DNA of 19,093 nucleotides, from the NCBI GenBank assembly GCA_025455085.1, contig JALONF010000006.1:1-19093 (forward strand), read 5' to 3'. This stretch comes from Ignavibacteriaceae bacterium (lineage in GTDB: Bacteria > Bacteroidota > Ignavibacteria > Ignavibacteriales > Ignavibacteriaceae). A program made the position numbers and the translations under genes. This document shows positions 15,808-19,093 of this stretch, one piece after another (the first letter of the stretch is position 1; each line of letters starts with the position of its first letter). The notes below the pieces were generated by a model that saw only the letters and a list, made by a program, of their open reading frames with translations, was not told the origin of the DNA and searched no databases.

Positions 15808-18800
15808 TAGAATACAAAACTATATTTTAATCCGAGTTCGTTTATCATTTCGCTGTAGGTTGATGACTGGTATGGAGGCTCTCTTCTATAAAATCGAATG
15901 ATTAAATTAGGGAAATATAACGGATGCTCAATCTTTACGTTTGCCCTGCTGAGATCCTGAAATACCTGTGAAGTGCCGCCAATTTCATATCGGAAATCTG
16001 CAACTTTTCCAATCAGGCTAAATGTTGTTTCCGTGCCCACCTGCTGAACATTAACACTTCTCACAACATCGCCAAGTTTTTCATTTAATACATTGCCGAC
16101 GATTGAACCCGCCAGCGAAGCCGCAGTAGAAGCAGCAAAGTTTGACTCCTGAAGTGATGCATCTTCAGGAAATTTGTTTACTATTATGAAGAACATAGCA
16201 TCGGAAGCTGTTTTAGTTGCATCAAGCTCAAATTGATTGGCGTTTCTTCTGCTCTTATAAACTTCGATGTTTTTTTCATCCTGCAGAAAACTAGCTGTAA
16301 TATTTTTCGCCGGACCTTCCAATTTTATAATGATTCGAACGTCCCACTCATTAGTACCTGTCCTTAAAGTATCAGGAGAGTAAAAACTTTCATAAGTAGC
16401 TGTAACGTTTACATAAGGATTATCTATTTCATCAAGGAATTTTATATTGCCATCAGCTTGAAAAGTTTTAATAAAATCCAACTTTGAACCATCCATTAAA
16501 GTTAGCTCACCGCGTGCAACCGGCACTTCGTTTATTTCCGAGTACTCGAGCTTCCCACCGAGATATGCTGTAAGATTTTGCTTGAATTCCCTTGATAACA
16601 CGAACACTACTTTCGCTTCCTTTTCAACTTCAATCTTGAAATCAAAATCAAAAGGAACTTTTGTTTCCGGTTTCATTTCTTCTTTCTTGATTTCTGCAAA
16701 CTGGATTAAGCTATCAATTTCCCTCTTCTTCAAATCCTCATTGATTCCCGATATGAATGCGTATGTAAATTTGTCATCCTCATTCGAGAATGCTGATTGA
16801 GTCGGTGAGTATGTGATACTGGCACCGTTCTTCAATATCAGGTCAACATTGAGATAACTCCGGTTTTCTGAGAAGTTAAAAATTATATCGTTTCTTGTCT
16901 TAACTGCAATATTACCATAAAGAGATGGGCTAACAGCTCTGGAACGTTCATCAAACAATTTAAGCTCTCCTGAAGCACGCAAGCTGAATCGGTCAATTAA
17001 AAAATTCTGATGCAAGAACTCTCCGGTAACTATCATCGTTCCGCCATCATTTATATTTGGTTCATTACTCAAGCCCAATCTTGACAGCGATATTTTATTT
17101 TTTTCGAAATTTAGTTTAGCATCAAGAAGGTAGGTTAGATTAGCAGCTTCCAGAATAAAAGATGAATTTACGACTGAAAGCTCTCCGCCATTTTCAATTT
17201 CACCGTAGGGACCATAAATGTTAACTTTTCCGTTTAGTTCACCTTTAAGATTTTTTATACCGGGCAAAAGACCACCGGCAAAACGGAGATCGAAATTATC
17301 AGCAAAAAATGTTACATCAACTACCTCACCGGTTGCATATCTATCCTTAGCGAAAAATGAAAGATCAACCGGAATAGTGCCTTCAATTCCCAGACTTTTT
17401 CTTGGTTGGGAATTTTTAAGTTCAAGAATGCCGAAATCGATGTTTAGCAATTTCTCCGAATAATTAATCGTGCTTTCAATTGAGCCAAGGTGGTAGTTTT
17501 GAACCTGGATTGAATCGATAGCATAACTTAGGTTCATTAAAGGATTTTCTGCAGTGCCAGTCAACATAAAATCAAGATTCAAATCACCATCAAATGATCT
17601 TTCTGGTGGGAGACCTATCAGGTTAGTACTTAAATCTTTCAGGTTAAATTCACTCAATTTTAGGTTTATGTTCTCATTACCTGTAAAAGATAACTGGCCA
17701 TCAAGATCAAGCTTTCCTCCGTTATGGACTAAAGTGAACGAATCAAAAATGAAATTATCATTTGAGTAACTGAATTTGATATTCCCGGAGTTATAAAGGT
17801 CAAACTCATGATAATTAAATATTAGCCTGTCAAATAGCACATCAACATAACCATCATTAATAAATAGTGAACCGGCCAAATCCAATCTTGTGTCAACATC
17901 ATAAATAGCACTTAAATCAATTTGTGCATCGCTTCCATCAAAGTTCAAATTAAAATTCAGATCACTTATTTCACTACCGATGAAGATTCTGCTGGCAACA
18001 ATGTTCATATCAGCCATAAATCCTTCAAATGAATCTACTGCAGACCTGTTATTAACATTCATGACAAACTCAAAATCGGATAGATAATAAAGTTCGAGGC
18101 CATCCCAGAATTTCATCTGATTAATTTCAGTATCCATAGTTAAAATTGTTGTGTCACCGGCAGCAAATAATTTACCTGCGATTTCTCCATCAACTTCTAT
18201 GTCAGCGTTACCCAAGAAAAGTGAAAGCAATTCAAAAGACTTGAGTTCAAGCAGGTACTGTATGTTTAAATTCCTGTTCGCTGGTAATGCTGAAGTGTTC
18301 TCTGTTAAAATAGTTGTGTTTGTTTGCAGCCCCAACTTAGTAAAATCCGGAGGTTGTATCTGCTCAATCTTCTTTTGTATGGATGAGGAAAGCAAACTTG
18401 CTTCATCAGCAATTACATCGACTACTTCCAGCAAAGTAAATTCGCCTGTTATTGTAAGATCTGCAAGATCAGAAATAATGTTGATAACGCGATTTTCATC
18501 ACCGCTTCTAATATCTGCAATTAAAGTAGTGCTGTCTATTTGAATATCATCCAGCTGCGAACTATCAATTTCAAGAACAGCAAACAGGTTTAATTTATCC
18601 AGGTCGAAGTTCTCTCCATCTCCCTTGAAAGTAATATTTAGTTCTGAATTGATTCCGCTTTCTTTTATAAAGTCATTAATATTAAAACCATTAAGAGCAA
18701 TATCGAAATTATATTTTGTAGTTGTTGTGTCAGTAAAATTAAAATCTGTGTTCAATCTGCCTTGTGTTTCAAGCGAAGTGAAAGAAATATCAGTGTTAAT

Positions 18801-19093
18801 AATTCCATTTGATCCATCGGCAGCTATGCTGAAATCGCTAAAAAATATTCCTTCAATGGTTGATGCATCGGCATTAATTTGTATTGATGTTTCCAGAGTT
18901 CCGGGAGAAAATCCTTTACCCTGCAAGCCTCCATTTAAATTTAGGTTTGTATTGATTCCGGCAATCGGCATCAGATTAAGATTAGCGGTCCTAATCTGGT
19001 AATCGTACAGAATCTCTTCACCTCTCAGATCCATTTTTGCTGTTCCGCTTATTTTACCTTGATCTGTCCGCAGCAGAAATTTTGTATCAAAAT
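15807..19093 (-). CDS. tamB: TamB/DUF490-family translocation-assembly protein (5' end outside the window)
   Basis: TamB proteins are long beta-taco-like molecules anchored in the inner membrane that span the periplasm and work with an Omp85 barrel in outer-membrane assembly or phospholipid transport. The frame is open to the window edge: 19 further codons (...KISGTAK) precede the ATG at 19034, so that ATG is internal. The 1095 visible residues are mostly alternating short beta strands of the AsmA-like type. The C-terminal domain (roughly 15810-17000) shows GELTLMDGSKLDFI, then GNIKFLDEIDNPYVNVTATY, an alanine- and glycine-rich SNFAASTAASLAGSIVGNVL segment and a final phenylalanine (YSFVF), as in DUF490. 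The stop overlaps rnr. The barrel encoded two genes downstream is its most obvious partner. Confidence 0.9.
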   Translation of the reverse strand, partial: FDTKFLLRTDQGKISGTAKMDLRGEEILYDYQIRTANLNLMPIAGINTNLNLNGGLQGKGFSPGTLETSIQINADASTIEGIFFSDFSIAADGSNGIINTDISFTSLETQGRLNTDFNFTDTTTTKYNFDIALNGFNINDFIKESGINSELNITFKGDGENFDLDKLNLFAVLEIDSSQLDDIQIDSTTLIADIRSGDENRVINIISDLADLTITGEFTLLEVVDVIADEASLLSSSIQKKIEQIQPPDFTKLGLQTNTTILTENTSALPANRNLNIQYLLELKSFELLSLFLGNADIEVDGEIAGKLFAAGDTTILTMDTEINQMKFWDGLELYYLSDFEFVMNVNNRSAVDSFEGFMADMNIVASRIFIGSEISDLNFNLNFDGSDAQIDLSAIYDVDTRLDLAGSLFINDGYVDVLFDRLIFNYHEFDLYNSGNIKFSYSNDNFIFDSFTLVHNGGKLDLDGQLSFTGNENINLKLSEFNLKDLSTNLIGLPPERSFDGDLNLDFMLTGTAENPLMNLSYAIDSIQVQNYHLGSIESTINYSEKLLNIDFGILELKNSQPRKSLGIEGTIPVDLSFFAKDRYATGEVVDVTFFADNFDLRFAGGLLPGIKNLKGELNGKVNIYGPYGEIENGGELSVVNSSFILEAANLTYLLDAKLNFEKNKISLSRLGLSNEPNINDGGTMIVTGEFLHQNFLIDRFSLRASGELKLFDERSRAVSPSLYGNIAVKTRNDIIFNFSENRSYLNVDLILKNGASITYSPTQSAFSNEDDKFTYAFISGINEDLKKREIDSLIQFAEIKKEEMKPETKVPFDFDFKIEVEKEAKVVFVLSREFKQNLTAYLGGKLEYSEINEVPVARGELTLMDGSKLDFIKTFQADGNIKFLDEIDNPYVNVTATYESFYSPDTLRTGTNEWDVRIIIKLEGPAKNITASFLQDEKNIEVYKSRRNANQFELDATKTASDAMFFIIVNKFPEDASLQESNFAASTAASLAGSIVGNVLNEKLGDVVRSVNVQQVGTETTFSLIGKVADFRYEIGGTSQVFQDLSRANVKIEHPLYFPNLIIRFYRREPPYQSSTYSEMINELGLKYSFVF

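Noticed and set aside
18151..19002. Plus-strand open frames of 125-130 codons opposite tamB
   Set aside because: Their composition is that expected from antisense reading of serine- and aspartate-rich beta repeats; no family features are seen.

Overview
The window looks like chromosomal DNA of an AT-rich Gram-negative bacterium, most likely of the Bacteroidota/Chlorobiota/Ignavibacteriota lineage. This is inferred from three things: an outer-membrane beta-barrel protein, a TamB-type protein and a lipoprotein (double membrane); several TAnnTTTG promoter elements of the Bacteroidota kind; and the style of the housekeeping proteins. There are no tRNA or rRNA genes, insertion sequences, phage genes, CRISPR arrays or large repeats. 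Coding density is very high and no gap between genes exceeds about 200 bases.

Layout. Positions 1-3035 hold mostly plus-strand genes: a possible tail of an upstream gene, the radical-SAM member of the AmmeMemoRadiSam trio (amrS), and a YdfG-like NADP-dependent dehydrogenase whose stop codon abuts the stop of a convergent YciO/Sua5-family gene. Then comes rpmB (L28), which stands alone with its own promoter and a bidirectional terminator. Positions 3106-9340 form one leftward run led by a good promoter: prs, rplY, pth, hppA, rpsF, ssb, rpsR, rplI. It combines PRPP synthesis, translation, single-stranded DNA binding and a membrane pyrophosphatase. PRPP synthesis itself releases AMP, but nucleotide and tRNA metabolism produce much pyrophosphate, so an ion-pumping pyrophosphatase fits here. 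Positions 9385-10452 hold a divergent pair: a lipoprotein with a C-terminal membrane helix, and a FmdB-type zinc-ribbon protein.

Positions 10517-19093 are a tightly coupled leftward operon: tamB (5' end beyond the window), rnr, and a 1063-residue protein. That protein joins a signal peptide, an HExxH metallopeptidase-like domain, a six-repeat TolB-like propeller and an Omp85/BamA-superfamily barrel with the RGY loop-6 motif. TamB normally works with an Omp85 barrel (TamA), so this operon may encode an alternative TAM-like envelope machine in which protease and propeller domains replace POTRA domains. It is the most interesting part of the window.

Smaller points: the operon SSB lacks the usual DDDIPF-type C-terminal tip; HppA carries residues typical of K+-dependent, Na+-transporting pumps; and the YciO-like protein lacks two TsaC/Sua5 signature motifs.
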